A stretch of DNA of 64,000 nucleotides from Streptomyces flavofungini (GCF_030388665.1 NZ_CP128846.1:372001-436000), one strand, 5' to 3'; positions 41,962-53,724 are shown, counted from the first letter of the stretch. The notes: a model not told the origin generated them from the letters alone. Numbers and translations are program-made.

Positions 41962-43229
41962 GCGGGTGCGCTCTCTTCCTGGTCGGCGGGGGCGGAGGGC
42001 TCCTTGGCGGTGGCGTCCTGGGTGGTGGTGCCGGACGGTCCCTGGTCCCTGTCGGGGCCCCAGGCCGCGGGGTCCGCGGGGTCCGTCCGCAGGTGGCGGC
42101 GCAGGGCGGTGAGGCCCGCGCCGAGCAGGCCCGCGTCCGGTCCCGTCACCGTGGTGGTGATCTCCAGGTCGGCGGTGCACACGGGCAGGCAGCGTTCGTA
42201 GAGCACGCCCCGGACGGCGGCGACCAGCGGCTCGGCGGTGGCGAGGACGCCGCCGAGCGCCACTGCCTGCGGGTTGAAGAAGTTCACGACGACGGAGAGG
42301 ACCGCGCCGATGTGGCGGCCCGCGGTGCGCACCAGGGTGGTCGCCAGCGGATCGCCGTCGGCGACGAGCCGCAGCAGCTCGCCGGTGGTCGCCACCTCCA
42401 CGCCCTGGCGGGCGAGTTCACGGATCAGCGCGGCGCCGCTCGCGACGGTCTCCAGGCAGCCGATGTTCCCGCAGCTGCACGGCCGGTCACCGGCCTCCTC
42501 GACCCGTACGTGGCTGATGTCCCCCGCCGCGCCGTTCGCCCCGTCGTGCGGGCGGCCCGAGGCGATGACGCCGCTGCCGATGCCCCGGCCTGCCTTGACG
42601 ACGACCATGTGGCCGAGGTCGGGGCGGGCCACGGCGTGCTCGCCGACGGCCATCATCGTGGCGTCGTTCTCGACGGACACGGGCAGGCCGATGCGGTCGG
42701 CGAGGACCTCGCGCAGCGGGTAGCGGTGCCAGCCGGGCATGCGGGACGGGCTGAGGACGCGGCCCTCGCCGGGGCGGACGGGGCCGGGGAAGGCCACGCC
42801 GAGGGCGCGCACGGTGCGTCCCGCCTCGGCTTCCCGTGCGGCGAGTTCGGTGACGCGCTCGCACAGCCAGTCCACGGCCGACTCGGGCCCGGCGGTGATG
42901 TCGTGCGGCAGGTCGGCGGTGTCGCGGACGGTGCCGTCGAGGGCGACCGCGCCGAGGCGGGCGTGGTGGCTGCCGAGGTCGGCGGCGAGCGCGATGCCGC
43001 CCTGGGCGCGCACCCGCAGGAGCCGAGGGCGGCGCCCGCCGCGTGAGGCGCCCTCGCCGGACTCGGTGAGCACACCGGCGGTGACGAGTTCCTGGACGCG
43101 CAGCGACACGGTGGACGGCGCGAGCCCCAGCTCCCGCACCAGGTCGGCCCTGGAGGCGGCCGCGCCCGACGAGACCAGTCGCACGATGTGCTGCGCCGAT
43201 CCGGGTTCGTCGTGTGCGTTGCTGGCCAT
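41958..43229 (-). CDS. ROK-family transcriptional repressor
   Basis: A 423-residue ROK regulator: N-terminal MarR-like helix-turn-helix (RADLVRELGLAPSTVSLRVQELV) and a sugar-kinase-like domain. It has the phosphate-loop-like ALAADLGSHHARLGAV and GVAFPGPV, a VENDATMMAVGEH motif and the ROK zinc site ISHVRVEEAGDRPCSCGNIGCLE. The Ala/Pro/Asp-rich C-terminal tail is extra. It should bind the CGAACGAA-like boxes upstream (43240-43359) and control both its own operon with the M81 peptidase and the divergent transporter operon. The inducer is presumably a product of the imported substrate; this is inference. Confidence 0.9.
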   Translation of the reverse strand: MASNAHDEPGSAQHIVRLVSSGAAASRADLVRELGLAPSTVSLRVQELVTAGVLTESGEGASRGGRRPRLLRVRAQGGIALAADLGSHHARLGAVALDGTVRDTADLPHDITAGPESAVDWLCERVTELAAREAEAGRTVRALGVAFPGPVRPGEGRVLSPSRMPGWHRYPLREVLADRIGLPVSVENDATMMAVGEHAVARPDLGHMVVVKAGRGIGSGVIASGRPHDGANGAAGDISHVRVEEAGDRPCSCGNIGCLETVASGAALIRELARQGVEVATTGELLRLVADGDPLATTLVRTAGRHIGAVLSVVVNFFNPQAVALGGVLATAEPLVAAVRGVLYERCLPVCTADLEITTTVTGPDAGLLGAGLTALRRHLRTDPADPAAWGPDRDQGPSGTTTQDATAKEPSAPADQEESAPA

Positions 43230-43239
43230 ACCGACCCCG

Positions 43240-43359
43240 TTCGTTCGACGAGTTGCTTCGAGTACCAGCCGAACACTAGGTCGCCACGAACGAAGTTGAC
43301 CAGACCTTCCAAGAAAGGCGCCCCAACTCTCGACCTTTCACATTCTTTGCCGAACGAAG
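43240..43359. promoter_or_regulatory. Three CGAACGAA-type operator boxes
   Basis: CGAACGAAG occurs as a direct repeat at 43287-43295 and 43351-43359. The inverted half TTCGTTCG lies at 43240-43247, just outside the ROK start codon. The last copy abuts the -35 box of the transporter promoter. The spread covers the whole 225-bp divergent region, fitting a repressor that loops or acts at both promoters. Assignment to the adjacent ROK protein is inference. Confidence 0.6.
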
Positions 43360-43362
43360 CTC

Positions 43363-43392
43363 TTGACTTGCTTTTCTCCACAGGCCTAGCGT
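43363..43392 (+). promoter_or_regulatory. Promoter of the peptide transporter operon
   Basis: -35 TTGACT (43363-43368), 18-bp spacer, -10 TAGCGT (43387-43392), giving a start near 43399 and a leader of about 55 bases before the ATG at 43455, which follows GGAGG at 43441-43445. Confidence 0.75.
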
Positions 43393-43454
43393 TCGGGCCT
43401 CCCTACCGCTCACGTGTACGGATCGGTCCCGGCAGTCCCTGGAGGCCCACCACC

Positions 43455-45290
43455 ATGCGCTCAGTCAAGGCAGCCGCGGCCGCGGGCCTCGTGCTCGCGG
43501 TCCTCACCGGCTGCACCCGCGAGGGCGGCCGCGTCGACATGGGCCCGACCGGCGGCGTCCCGGTCGAGGGCGGCACGGCGACCATGGCCCTGCCGCCCAA
43601 CGCGACGCCCAACTGGATCTTCCCGATCGGCCCGCCGGGCTACGGCGCCTCGTACAACGCGGGCATCCAGTTCCTGCTGTTCATGCCGGTGTACGACGCC
43701 GTCCTCGACAAGGACAAGGGCGGCCTGACCACGCACGGCCCGAGCACGCTCGGCCTGGAGCCGAAGTACTCCGACGGCAACAGGACCGTGACCGTGCCGC
43801 TGCGCAAGGGCGTGAAGTGGTCCGACGGCAAGCCCGTCACGGCCCGCGACCTGGAGTTCTGGTTCAACCTCCTCAAGGCCAACAAGACGAACTGGGGCAA
43901 CTACTCGCTCGGCACGATGCCCGACAACGTCAAACGCTTCGAGACGCTCGACGACCACACGGTGCGACTGCGCCTGACCCGGGCGTACAACCCGGACTGG
44001 TTCACCGCCAACCAGCTCACGCTGATGCGGGCACTGCCCCAGCACGCCTGGGGCGCGCGGACCGACGGCGGCCCCGTCGGCGACTTCGACCGTACGAAGA
44101 AGGGCGCCAAGGCCGTCTTCGCCCGGCTCACCCGGCACGCGAAGAGCCTCGGGTCGTACGGCTCCGACCCGCTGTGGAAGACGGTCAACGGGCCCTGGAA
44201 GCTGGCGGGCTGGCGCGACAGCGGCCAGGTCACCATCGTCCCGAACGAGAAGTTCACCGGGCCGAGGTCCCAGCGCCCGCACCTGGACAAGGTCGTCTTC
44301 AAACCCTTCACCACCGCCGACTCCGAGTACAACGTGCTGCGTTCGGGCGGGGTCGACTACGGCTACATCCCGCCGTCGGTGATGGCGCAGAAGGGGAAGT
44401 TCGAGGACAAGGGCTACCGCGTCGATCCGTGGGAGGGCTGGGCGGCGACGTACATCGTCTACAACTTCAACTCCACCCACGCCGGTCCGCTGATGCGCCA
44501 GCTCTACATCCGCCGCGCGATGCAGCACCTCGTCGACCAGAAGGCGATGAGCGACGTCATCTGGCAGGGCAGCGCGACGCCGACGCTCGGCCCGGTGCCG
44601 GTGACGCCGAAGAGCCGGTACCTGTCGAAGGCGATGGAGCGCAACCGCTACCCGTTCTCGGTGGCGAAGGCCAAGTCCCTTCTCACGTCGCACGGCTGGG
44701 AGAAGAAGGACGGCACCGCACGCTGCGTGCGGCCGGGCACGGGCGCGGACGAGTGCGGCGAGGGCATCGAGAAGAACGACCCCCTGGAGCTGACGCTGCT
44801 GTCGCAGTCGGGCTCCACGGAGACGACGAACACGATGCAGGAGCTGAAGTCGTCGCTCTCCAAGGCGGGCATCGACCTGACGGTCCGCCAGCAGCCGCTC
44901 AACTCCGTGCTCGGCAAATCCGTCCCGTGCACGGCGAAGGACCCCGGCTGCGACTGGGACATGTCGTTCTTCGGCACTGCCGGCAGCTGGTACTACCCCC
45001 TCAACCCGAGCGGCGAGCAGCTGTTCTCCACCGGCGCGTCGGCGAACTTCGGCAACTACAGCGACAAGAAGGCCGACCGCATCATCCGCGCCGTGCAGTA
45101 CTCCCCCGACATGAAGGCCGTGCACGAGTACGGCGAGTACCTGGCCGACCAGCTGCCGGTGATGTGGATGCCCAACCCCGCCTACCAGGTCTCGGTGATC
45201 CGCAACGACCTGCGGGGCATCGAGCAGAACCCGACGGTCACGTTCGCGCCGCAGGACTGGTACTACGTCAAGAAGGGAGCCGAGAAGTGA
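43455..45290 (+). CDS. Peptide ABC transporter solute-binding lipoprotein
   Basis: A 611-residue family 5 (DppA/OppA) binding protein with lipobox LTGC (Cys near 20). Typical motifs: VTVPLRKGVKWSDGKPVTARD for the N-terminal lobe, then YIRRAMQHLVDQKAMSDVIW in the second lobe and a final APQDWYYVKKGAEK. It sits outside the membrane and passes peptides to the two permeases. It is the first gene of a five-gene operon, with promoter and operator boxes upstream. Its stop overlaps the next start (GTGA, 45287-45290). Confidence 0.92.
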   Translation: MRSVKAAAAAGLVLAVLTGCTREGGRVDMGPTGGVPVEGGTATMALPPNATPNWIFPIGPPGYGASYNAGIQFLLFMPVYDAVLDKDKGGLTTHGPSTLGLEPKYSDGNRTVTVPLRKGVKWSDGKPVTARDLEFWFNLLKANKTNWGNYSLGTMPDNVKRFETLDDHTVRLRLTRAYNPDWFTANQLTLMRALPQHAWGARTDGGPVGDFDRTKKGAKAVFARLTRHAKSLGSYGSDPLWKTVNGPWKLAGWRDSGQVTIVPNEKFTGPRSQRPHLDKVVFKPFTTADSEYNVLRSGGVDYGYIPPSVMAQKGKFEDKGYRVDPWEGWAATYIVYNFNSTHAGPLMRQLYIRRAMQHLVDQKAMSDVIWQGSATPTLGPVPVTPKSRYLSKAMERNRYPFSVAKAKSLLTSHGWEKKDGTARCVRPGTGADECGEGIEKNDPLELTLLSQSGSTETTNTMQELKSSLSKAGIDLTVRQQPLNSVLGKSVPCTAKDPGCDWDMSFFGTAGSWYYPLNPSGEQLFSTGASANFGNYSDKKADRIIRAVQYSPDMKAVHEYGEYLADQLPVMWMPNPAYQVSVIRNDLRGIEQNPTVTFAPQDWYYVKKGAEK

Positions 45291-46237
45291 CCGGCTTTCT
45301 GGTCAAGCGCTTCCTGCAGGCGCTCGTGGTCCTCTTCCTGGTGTCCATCATCGTCTTCGTGCTCCTGCACATGCTGCCGGGCGGCCCCGCGCGCGCGATC
45401 CTCGGACCGAAGGGCACCCCGCAGCAGATCGACCAGTTCAACCATCAGCAGGGGTACGACCGTTCGCTGCCGACGCAGTACCTCATGTACCTGAAGCGGC
45501 TGTTCACCGGCGACCTCGGGGACTCGTACAAGCTCAACTCGCCCGTCTTCGAGCTGCTGAAGCAGCGGCTGCCGAAGACGCTGCTCCTGACGGTCCTGTC
45601 GACCGCGCTCGCCGTGGTCATCGCGGTGCCGCTCGGTCTGCTGCAGGCGGTCCGGCGCGGCAAGGCCTCGGACTACGCGCTCACCGGGCTCGCGTTCCTG
45701 CTGTACGCGACGCCGGTGTTCTTCCTCGGCCTCATCATGATCATCCTGTTCGCTCAGGTCTTCCCGGTCCTTCCGGCGGAGGCACCGCAGGGCGAGTCGG
45801 TCGGTGAACTCCTCGGCGACTTCACGGGCCTTGTGCTTCCGGTGGTGACGATGGCGTTCGGCATCGTGGCGATGTTCAGCCGCTACATGCGCTCGGCGGT
45901 CCTGGACAACCTCACCGAGGAATACGTCCGCACCGCCATGGCCAAGGGTCAGTCGAGCCGTCGCATCCTGGTCCGGCACGTCCTGCGCAACGCGCTCATC
46001 CCGCTCGCGACGCTGCTCGGCCTGTATCTGCCGACGCTGTTCAGCGGCGCGCTCGTCGTCGAGTCGATGTTCAACTACCCCGGCATGGGGCTGTTGTTCT
46101 GGAACGCGGCCCAGGGCTCGGACTTCCCCGTGCTGCTCGGCGTGACCCTCGTCGTCGGCATCGCCACGGTCCTCGGCTCCCTCCTCACGGACATCCTCTA
46201 CGCCGTCCTCGACCCCCGGATACGGAGCGTGGCATGA
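45287..46237 (+). CDS. Peptide ABC transporter permease 1 (DppB-type)
   Basis: A 316-residue inner-membrane permease, with about six helices. It has the DppB start (FLVKRFLQALVVLFLVSIIV, LPGGPARAILG) and the EAA loop YVRTAMAKGQSSRRILVRH near residues 215-235, which docks the ATPase. GTG start overlapping the stop of the binding protein gene; its own stop overlaps the next gene by ATGA. Confidence 0.93.
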   Translation: MTGFLVKRFLQALVVLFLVSIIVFVLLHMLPGGPARAILGPKGTPQQIDQFNHQQGYDRSLPTQYLMYLKRLFTGDLGDSYKLNSPVFELLKQRLPKTLLLTVLSTALAVVIAVPLGLLQAVRRGKASDYALTGLAFLLYATPVFFLGLIMIILFAQVFPVLPAEAPQGESVGELLGDFTGLVLPVVTMAFGIVAMFSRYMRSAVLDNLTEEYVRTAMAKGQSSRRILVRHVLRNALIPLATLLGLYLPTLFSGALVVESMFNYPGMGLLFWNAAQGSDFPVLLGVTLVVGIATVLGSLLTDILYAVLDPRIRSVA

Positions 46238-47135
46238 CCACCACGACGGCCCCGCACGCGGCACCCGGGCACGAGGAGGCCGCACAGGCCACCCCCTCCC
46301 TGACCCGCCGCACCCTCCAGGTCTTCACCGGCAACAAGCTCGCCCTCACCGGCGTCGTCCTGCTCGTGCTGCTCCTCGCCTTCAGCTACCTAGGCCCGCT
46401 CCTGTACGACACCGAGCAGATCCACACCGACCTGTCCCGGGCGAACCTCTCCCCCGGCACCGACGGCCACCTCCTCGGCACCACCGACCTCGGCTACGAC
46501 ATGGTCGGCCGCCTCATGGTCGCGGGTCGGACATCCCTTGAGATCGGCCTCGCGGCAGGGCTGCTCGCCACCCTCTTCGGCACCGTGTACGGCGCCGTCT
46601 CCGGCTACTTCGGCGGCTGGGTGGACGCCGCGATGATGCGCATCACGGACGCGGCGCTCGCGATTCCCGCGATGTTCCTGCTCGTCGTGGTCGCCGCGAT
46701 CATCACGCCCAGCAAGGGCGTCCTGATCCTCATCATCGCGGCCGTCGCCTGGCTGTCCCCGGCGCGGCTCGTGCGGGGCGAGGCGCTCTCGCTGCGCAAC
46801 CGCGAGTACGTGCAGGCGATGCGGATGATGGGCGGCGGGGGCGCGCGGGCCGTGTTCAAGCACATCGTGCCGAACGCGATCGGCACCGTCATCGTCAACT
46901 GCACCTTCCAGATCGCCGACGCCATCCTCTACGTCAGCTACCTGGCCTTCCTCGGCCTGTCCATCCCGCCGCCCTCGGCCGACTGGGGCTCGATGCTGTC
47001 GGCCGGGATCACGTACACACAGAACGGCTACTGGTGGCTGATCTTCCCGCCGGGCATCGCGATCGTGCTGGTCGTCGCCGCGTTCAACTTCATCGGCGAC
47101 GGGCTGCGGGACGCGTTCGAAGTACGGCTGCGCAA

Positions 47136-47139
<4 letters not shown>
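46234..47139 (+). CDS. Peptide ABC transporter permease 2 (DppC-type)
   Basis: A 301-residue permease with the DppC N-terminal cytoplasmic stretch, a first helix GVVLLVLLLAFSYLG, the DLGYDMVGRLM motif, and the EAA loop YVQAMRMMGGGGARAVFKH. It pairs with permease 1 to form the channel. Coupled at both ends (ATGA with the previous gene, GTGA with the next). Confidence 0.93.
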
Positions 47140-49309
<2,170 letters not shown>

Positions 49310-49313
<4 letters not shown>

Positions 49314-50263
49314 ACGAGGTGGCGAGCAGGCGGGCGGGGCCCGGGAACGGCGGCTCCGCCCTGGCCACGGCGCTGGCGCGGGGTCCGCTGGTCCTCGACG
49401 GCGGCTTGTCCAACCAGCTGGAGGCCGCCGGCCACGACCTGTCCGACGACCTGTGGTCGGCACGGCTGCTCGCCGAACGGCCCGACGCGGTGCGCGCCGC
49501 CCACCGGGCGTACTACGAGGCGGGCGCCGACGTCGTGACCACGGCGAGCTACCAGGCCACGTTCGAGGGCTTCGCCCGGCACGGCATCGACGCGGTCAGC
49601 ACCGCCGAGCTGCTGCGCCTGAGCGTCACTCTCGCGCGCGAGGCGGCGGCGCTCACCGCGGTCGAGCGTCCCCTGTGGGTGGCGGCGTCGGCCGGTCCGT
49701 ACGGCGCGATGCTCGCCGACGGCTCGGAGTACCGCGGCCGGCACGGCCTGAGCGTCGGCGACCTGGAGCGCTTCCACCGCCCCCGCCTGGAGGTTCTTGC
49801 CGACGCGGCGCCCGACGTGCTCGCCCTGGAGACCGTCCCCGACGTCGACGAGGCCCGTGCCCTGCTGCGCGCGGTACGGGGCCTCGGCGTGCCCGCGTGG
49901 CTGTCGTTCACCGTGTCCGGGGACCGCACCCGCGCCGGGCAGCCCCTCGCCGAGGCCTTCGCGCTCGCGGCGGACGCCGACGAGGTCATCGCGGTGGGCG
50001 TCAACTGCTGCGACCCACGCGACGCGGACACCACCGTCCCGCTGGCCGCCCGCGTCACGGGCAAGCCGGTCGTGGTCTACCCCAACTCGGGCGAGTCCTG
50101 GGACGCGGCGAGCCGCACCTGGCGGGGCCCGGCCCGCTTCGCGCCCCGGCAGGCGGCCGCCTGGCGGGACGCGGGGGCACGGCTCATCGGGGGTTGCTGC
50201 CGGGTCGGTCCCGAGACGATCGCGAAGGTGGCCCAGAAGGTGGCAGAGGACGTGCGCGGCTGA
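49310..50263 (+). CDS. mmuM: Homocysteine S-methyltransferase
   Basis: A 317-residue MmuM-type enzyme, which uses S-methylmethionine (or SAM) to methylate homocysteine to methionine. The TIM-barrel motifs are LVLDGGLSNQLEAAGHDL, ADVVTTASYQATFEG, ALETVPDVDEA, the zinc ligand Cys in GVNCCDP and the Cys pair in IGGCCRVGP. The start overlaps the ATPase stop (ATGA, 49310-49313). Such strict coupling to a peptide transporter is unusual and suggests that the imported compound feeds methionine metabolism, or that the fusion of units is historical. Confidence 0.92.
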
Positions 50264-50329
50264 CGGGGCCGCGGCTCGCCGTGGCCCCACCACACGCCCT
50301 GACCTGGGCGGAAACGCGCCGAGGCGTCA

Positions 50330-50352
50330 TTGTCAGTGGCTGGGTGCAGACT
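50330..50352 (+). promoter_or_regulatory. PafBC / RecA-NDp-type DNA-damage promoter
   Basis: TTGTCAGTGGC (50330-50340), six bases, then CAGACT (50347-50352). From memory the LexA-independent damage promoter of actinobacteria, driven by PafBC, is TTGTCAGTGGC-N6-TAGNNT, so this matches everywhere except one T to C in the -10. The start would be near 50359, before the Asp-box protein gene at 50393. Confidence 0.65.
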
Positions 50353-50392
50353 GAGCGGTACCTGAGACAACGCCGTCCGAAAGGTGTCAGTC

Positions 50393-51478
50393 ATGACTGA
50401 CGTCCTGCTCACCGTTGGTACGCGCAAGGGCCTGTTCGTCGGGCGCCGCACACAGGGCACATGGCAGTTCGACGACAGCCCCTATTTCAATGCCCAGGCC
50501 ATCTATTCGATCGCGATCGACACCCGCACGCCGAACCCACGCCTGCTCGTCGGCGGCGACAGCGCCCACTGGGGGCCTTCGGTGTTCCACTCCGACGACC
50601 TCGGCCGGACGTGGAAGGAGCCGAAGAAGGCGGCCGTCAAGTTCCCCAAGGACACCGGGGCCTCCCTGGAGCGGGTGTGGCAGCTGCACCCGGCCGCGGC
50701 GGAGCCGGACGTGGTGTACGCGGGCACGGAACCGGCCGCGCTCTACCGCTCCGAGGACAGGGGCGAGTCCTTCGAGCTCGTCAGGCCCCTGTGGGAGCAT
50801 CCGTCCCGCTCGCGGTGGGAGCCGGGAGGCGGCGGCGAGGGCCTGCACACGATCCTCACCGACGCCCGCGACCCGGCCGCCGTGACCGTCGCGGTGTCCA
50901 CGGCGGGCGTGTTCCGCACCAGGGACGGCGGCGCGAGCTGGCAGCCCTCCAACTCCGGCGTGTCGGCGGTGTTCCTGCCCGACCCGAACCCGGAGTTCGG
51001 CCAGTGCGTGCACAAGGTCGCCAAGGACGCCGCCGACCCGGACCGGCTGTATCTGCAGAACCACTGGGGGGTGTACCGCAGCGACGACGGCGGCGCCCAC
51101 TGGACGGACATCGGCGAGGGCCTGCCCTCCGACTTCGGCTTCGCGGCGGTGGCCCACCCGCACCGCGGCGACACGGCGTACGTCTTCCCGATCAACGCGG
51201 ACGCGGACCGGGTCCCGGCCGACCGGCGCTGTCGGGTCTACCGCACGACGGACGCGGGCAAGAGCTGGGAGCCGCTGAGCGCGGGCCTGCCGCAGGGCGA
51301 CCACTTCGGCGTGGTGCTGCGCGACGCCATGTGCACCGACGGCGCCGACCCGGCGGGCCTGTACTTCGGCAACCGCAACGGCGAGGTGTACGCCTCCGCG
51401 GACGACGGGGACTCCTGGCAGGAGCTGGCCTCGCACCTGCCGGACGTGCTGTGCGTCCGCGCGGCGGTCATCGGGTGA
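50393..51478 (+). CDS. Asp-box (BNR/sialidase-like) beta-propeller protein
   Basis: A 361-residue cytoplasmic propeller, no signal peptide. Six Asp-box motifs (SxDxGxxW) are visible: SDDLGRTW, SEDRGESF, TRDGGASW, SDDGGAHW, TTDAGKSW and SADDGDSW. Sialidase catalytic residues are not apparent, so an enzymatic role is unlikely; related proteins resemble photosystem-assembly factor YCF48 and WD40-like scaffolds. The N-terminus LLTVGTRKGLFVGR is conserved in a group of actinobacterial homologues I recall. The ATG at 50393 follows AAAGG. The damage-type promoter upstream and the ung gene downstream point to a role in the DNA-damage response. Confidence 0.85.
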   Translation: MTDVLLTVGTRKGLFVGRRTQGTWQFDDSPYFNAQAIYSIAIDTRTPNPRLLVGGDSAHWGPSVFHSDDLGRTWKEPKKAAVKFPKDTGASLERVWQLHPAAAEPDVVYAGTEPAALYRSEDRGESFELVRPLWEHPSRSRWEPGGGGEGLHTILTDARDPAAVTVAVSTAGVFRTRDGGASWQPSNSGVSAVFLPDPNPEFGQCVHKVAKDAADPDRLYLQNHWGVYRSDDGGAHWTDIGEGLPSDFGFAAVAHPHRGDTAYVFPINADADRVPADRRCRVYRTTDAGKSWEPLSAGLPQGDHFGVVLRDAMCTDGADPAGLYFGNRNGEVYASADDGDSWQELASHLPDVLCVRAAVIG

Positions 51479-51589
51479 GCCCGGCCGCCGCGGCCGCCGC
51501 CGACCGGGCCGCGGCGGCCACCGCCGAGGGGGCGGCGGGCTCCGTCGCGAGCTTCGGCCATCGGTTGATCGCCGCCGCGTGTACGGCAG

Positions 51590-51595
51590 TAGAGT
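51590..51595 (+). promoter_or_regulatory. Leaderless -10 box of ung
   Basis: TAGAGT (51590-51595) ends eight bases before the GTG at 51604, with a possible TTGATC -35 at 51565-51570 (19-bp spacer). No ribosome binding site precedes the GTG, so a leaderless transcript is likely. Confidence 0.55.
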
Positions 51596-51603
51596 GACGC
51601 TCC

Positions 51604-52281
51604 GTGGCACCACGACCCTTGCATGAAATCGTCGAAGCCGGCTGGGCCAAGGCCCTGGAGCCGGTGGCCGAACAGATCGCCTCCATGGGGGACTTCCTGC
51701 GCGCGGAGATCGCCGCGGGGCGCACCTACCTCCCCTCGGGACCGAATGTGCTGCGCGCCTTCCAGCAGCCGTTCGACGAGGTGCGCGTCCTGATCGTCGG
51801 CCAGGATCCCTACCCCACGCCCGGGCACGCGGTGGGCCTGTCCTTCTCCGTGGCGCCCGACGTCAGACCGCTGCCCGGCAGCCTCATCAACATCTACCGC
51901 GAACTGAACAGCGACCTGGGCCTGCCCCAGCCGTCCAACGGCGACCTCACCCCGTGGACGCGGCAGGGCGTGCTGCTCCTCAACAGGGCGCTCACGACGG
52001 CCCCGCGCAAGCCCGCCGCGCACCGCGGCAAGGGCTGGGAGGAGGTCACCGAGCAGGCGATCCGGGCGCTCGCGGCGCGCGGCCGTCCGCTGGTGTCGAT
52101 CCTGTGGGGCCGGGACGCCCGCAACCTGCGGCCGCTGCTCGGCCAGTTGCCTTCGGTGGAGTCCTCGCACCCCTCGCCGATGTCGGCGGACCGGGGCTTC
52201 TTCGGTTCGCGCCCGTTCAGCCGCGCCAACGACCTCCTGGAGCGGCAGGGCGCGCAGCCGGTGGACTGGCGGCTGCCGTGA
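51604..52281 (+). CDS. ung: Uracil-DNA glycosylase
   Basis: A 225-residue family 1 UDG, which removes uracil from DNA. The water-activating motif [17 protein letters not shown] is near residues 66-82, the uracil-specific Asn is in VLLLNRALT, and the minor-groove intercalation loop is [18 protein letters not shown] near 190-207. Full length. The GTG at 51604 has the leaderless -10 box described above. The next gene overlaps its stop (GTGA, 52278-52281). Confidence 0.95.
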   Translation: MAPRPLHEIVEAGWAKALEPVAEQIASMGDFLRAEIAAGRTYLPSGPNVLRAFQQPFDEVRVLIVGQDPYPTPGHAVGLSFSVAPDVRPLPGSLINIYRELNSDLGLPQPSNGDLTPWTRQGVLLLNRALTTAPRKPAAHRGKGWEEVTEQAIRALAARGRPLVSILWGRDARNLRPLLGQLPSVESSHPSPMSADRGFFGSRPFSRANDLLERQGAQPVDWRLP

Positions 52282-53252
52282 CCGGGCCCGCGGTCGTCCT
52301 CGGCGTCGACTCCGGCGGCTCGGGCCTGCGCGCCGTCCTCGGTGTCCCGGACGGGCTGCCCGCACCGGCTCCGGTGCGCTCCGCGGAGCCGGTGCGCACC
52401 GGGCCCCGCGGCATCGAGGCCGCACACATGCGGGAGCGACTGGAGCCCATGGTGCGGCAGTTGCTCGCCGCAGTGGGCGGTGGACGGCTCGAAGCCGTCG
52501 TGGTCGGCGCCGCCGGGATGGCGACGCTCGGCGACGACCTGCGGGACCGGCTGCCGTCGGCATTCACGGAGCTGTTCGGGGTGCGGCGCGTGGCCCTCGC
52601 CGCCGACGCCGTCACCGCGTACGCGGGCGCGCTCGGCCAGCGGCCCGGTGCCGTCGTCGCCGCGGGCACCGGGCTCATCGGCCTGGGCACGGACCTGACG
52701 GCGTGGCGGCGGACCGACGGCTGGGGTCATCTGCTCGGCGACTGCGGCAGCGGCGCGTGGATCGGCCGTGCCGGTCTCGAGGCGGCGATGCGGGCCTTCG
52801 ACGGGCGCCGCGGCGGGTCGGCGGCGCTGCGCGCCCGCGCGGAGGAGATGTTCGGCAGTCCCCTGTCCGGGCTTCCGGGGCAGCTGTATCCGCGCCCGGA
52901 CCGGCCCGCCGTGCTCGCCGCGTTCGCCCCCGAGGTGGGGCGGTGCGCGGCGGACGGGGATCCGGTGGCCGTGCGGGTGCTGCGAGAGGCGGCCGGGCAC
53001 ATCGCGGACGCGGCGGCCGCGGTCTGCCCTCCGGACGGGGCCTGCGAAGTCGCCCTGACCGGAGGCCTGCTGAAGCTCGGCGACGTACTCCTCGACCCGC
53101 TGGCGGCCCGCCTGACGGAGCGTCTTCCGCACGCACGCCGCGTGGCGGCCGCGGGCGACCCCCTGGACGGCGCCGTCCGCATGGCGGCCGACCTCGCGAC
53201 GGACACCCTCAAGCTCCCTCGCGATCCGCACCTGTTGTACGTCGCGGAATGA
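52278..53252 (+). CDS. BadF/BadG-type ATPase, N-acetylglucosamine-kinase-like
   Basis: A 324-residue ASKHA-fold protein: phosphate 1 loop [15 protein letters not shown], phosphate 2 [39 protein letters not shown] typical of the BadF / eukaryotic-type N-acetylglucosamine kinase family, and [14 protein letters not shown] as the adenosine motif. It probably phosphorylates GlcNAc or a related amino sugar in the cytoplasm. The GTG overlaps the ung stop, so the two are co-translated although they share no obvious pathway. Confidence 0.9.
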   Translation: MTGPAVVLGVDSGGSGLRAVLGVPDGLPAPAPVRSAEPVRTGPRGIEAAHMRERLEPMVRQLLAAVGGGRLEAVVVGAAGMATLGDDLRDRLPSAFTELFGVRRVALAADAVTAYAGALGQRPGAVVAAGTGLIGLGTDLTAWRRTDGWGHLLGDCGSGAWIGRAGLEAAMRAFDGRRGGSAALRARAEEMFGSPLSGLPGQLYPRPDRPAVLAAFAPEVGRCAADGDPVAVRVLREAAGHIADAAAAVCPPDGACEVALTGGLLKLGDVLLDPLAARLTERLPHARRVAAAGDPLDGAVRMAADLATDTLKLPRDPHLLYVAE

Positions 53253-53285
53253 CACCCCGGCGCTCAGAGCACTGACATCTCGTGC

Positions 53286-53446
53286 GTCGCGGCGCCGCCA
53301 TCCGGTGGGCCGCGGCGCTCACGTCTCGTGCAGCGCGCCGCTCACGCCTCGTACGCCGCGGCGCTGCCATCCGGTGCGTCGCGGCGCTCACGTCTGGTGC
53401 CCCGCCACGCCACCGGCCTGCGCGCCGCCACGCTCACCTCACCCTC
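53286..53446. repeat. Degenerate 23-bp tandem repeat (five clear, two decayed units)
   Basis: Units begin at 53286, 53309, 53332, 53355 and 53378, with a GYCGCGGCGCT core; two further decayed units follow to 53446. Two kinds alternate: those with GCCATCCGGTG (units 1 and 4) and those with CACGTCTCGTG (2, 3 and 5), so a 69-bp higher-order period also shows. They lie in the 472-bp gap between the kinase-like gene and the CbiX-like gene. There is no spacer, so this is not CRISPR. Confidence 0.8.
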
Positions 53447-53710
53447 ACCGCGCACGCGTTCGTGCGCACCGTCACGCGGTGCGGGCATCGTGCGGTCACG
53501 CGCCCCGGAGCACACGCGGTCCGCACACCGCGTCCGACGGGCCGCACACTGTCCGGAATCCCCGCCCGGAAAGCCCCGTTCACGGAATCTCCGCATGCCG
53601 CACGCCGCCCCCAAACCCTCCTGTCGCCCCACGCTCCCCAACTCACCCGACAAAGCGGACTAATACCACTGACCTGTACCCTCCCCGAACAGGGAAACCC
53701 CTCAAGCCAG

Positions 53711-53716
53711 TAGCAT
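53711..53716 (+). promoter_or_regulatory. Leaderless -10 box of the CbiX-like gene
   Basis: TAGCAT ends eight bases before the ATG at 53725 and no ribosome binding site is present. A clear -35 is not seen. The stretch 53447-53700 holds nothing else I recognise. Confidence 0.45.
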
Positions 53717-53724
53717 GCGGCGCC

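Noticed and set aside
53286..53446. CRISPR-like appearance of the 23-bp repeats
   Set aside because: Units abut without unique spacers and no cas genes are present.
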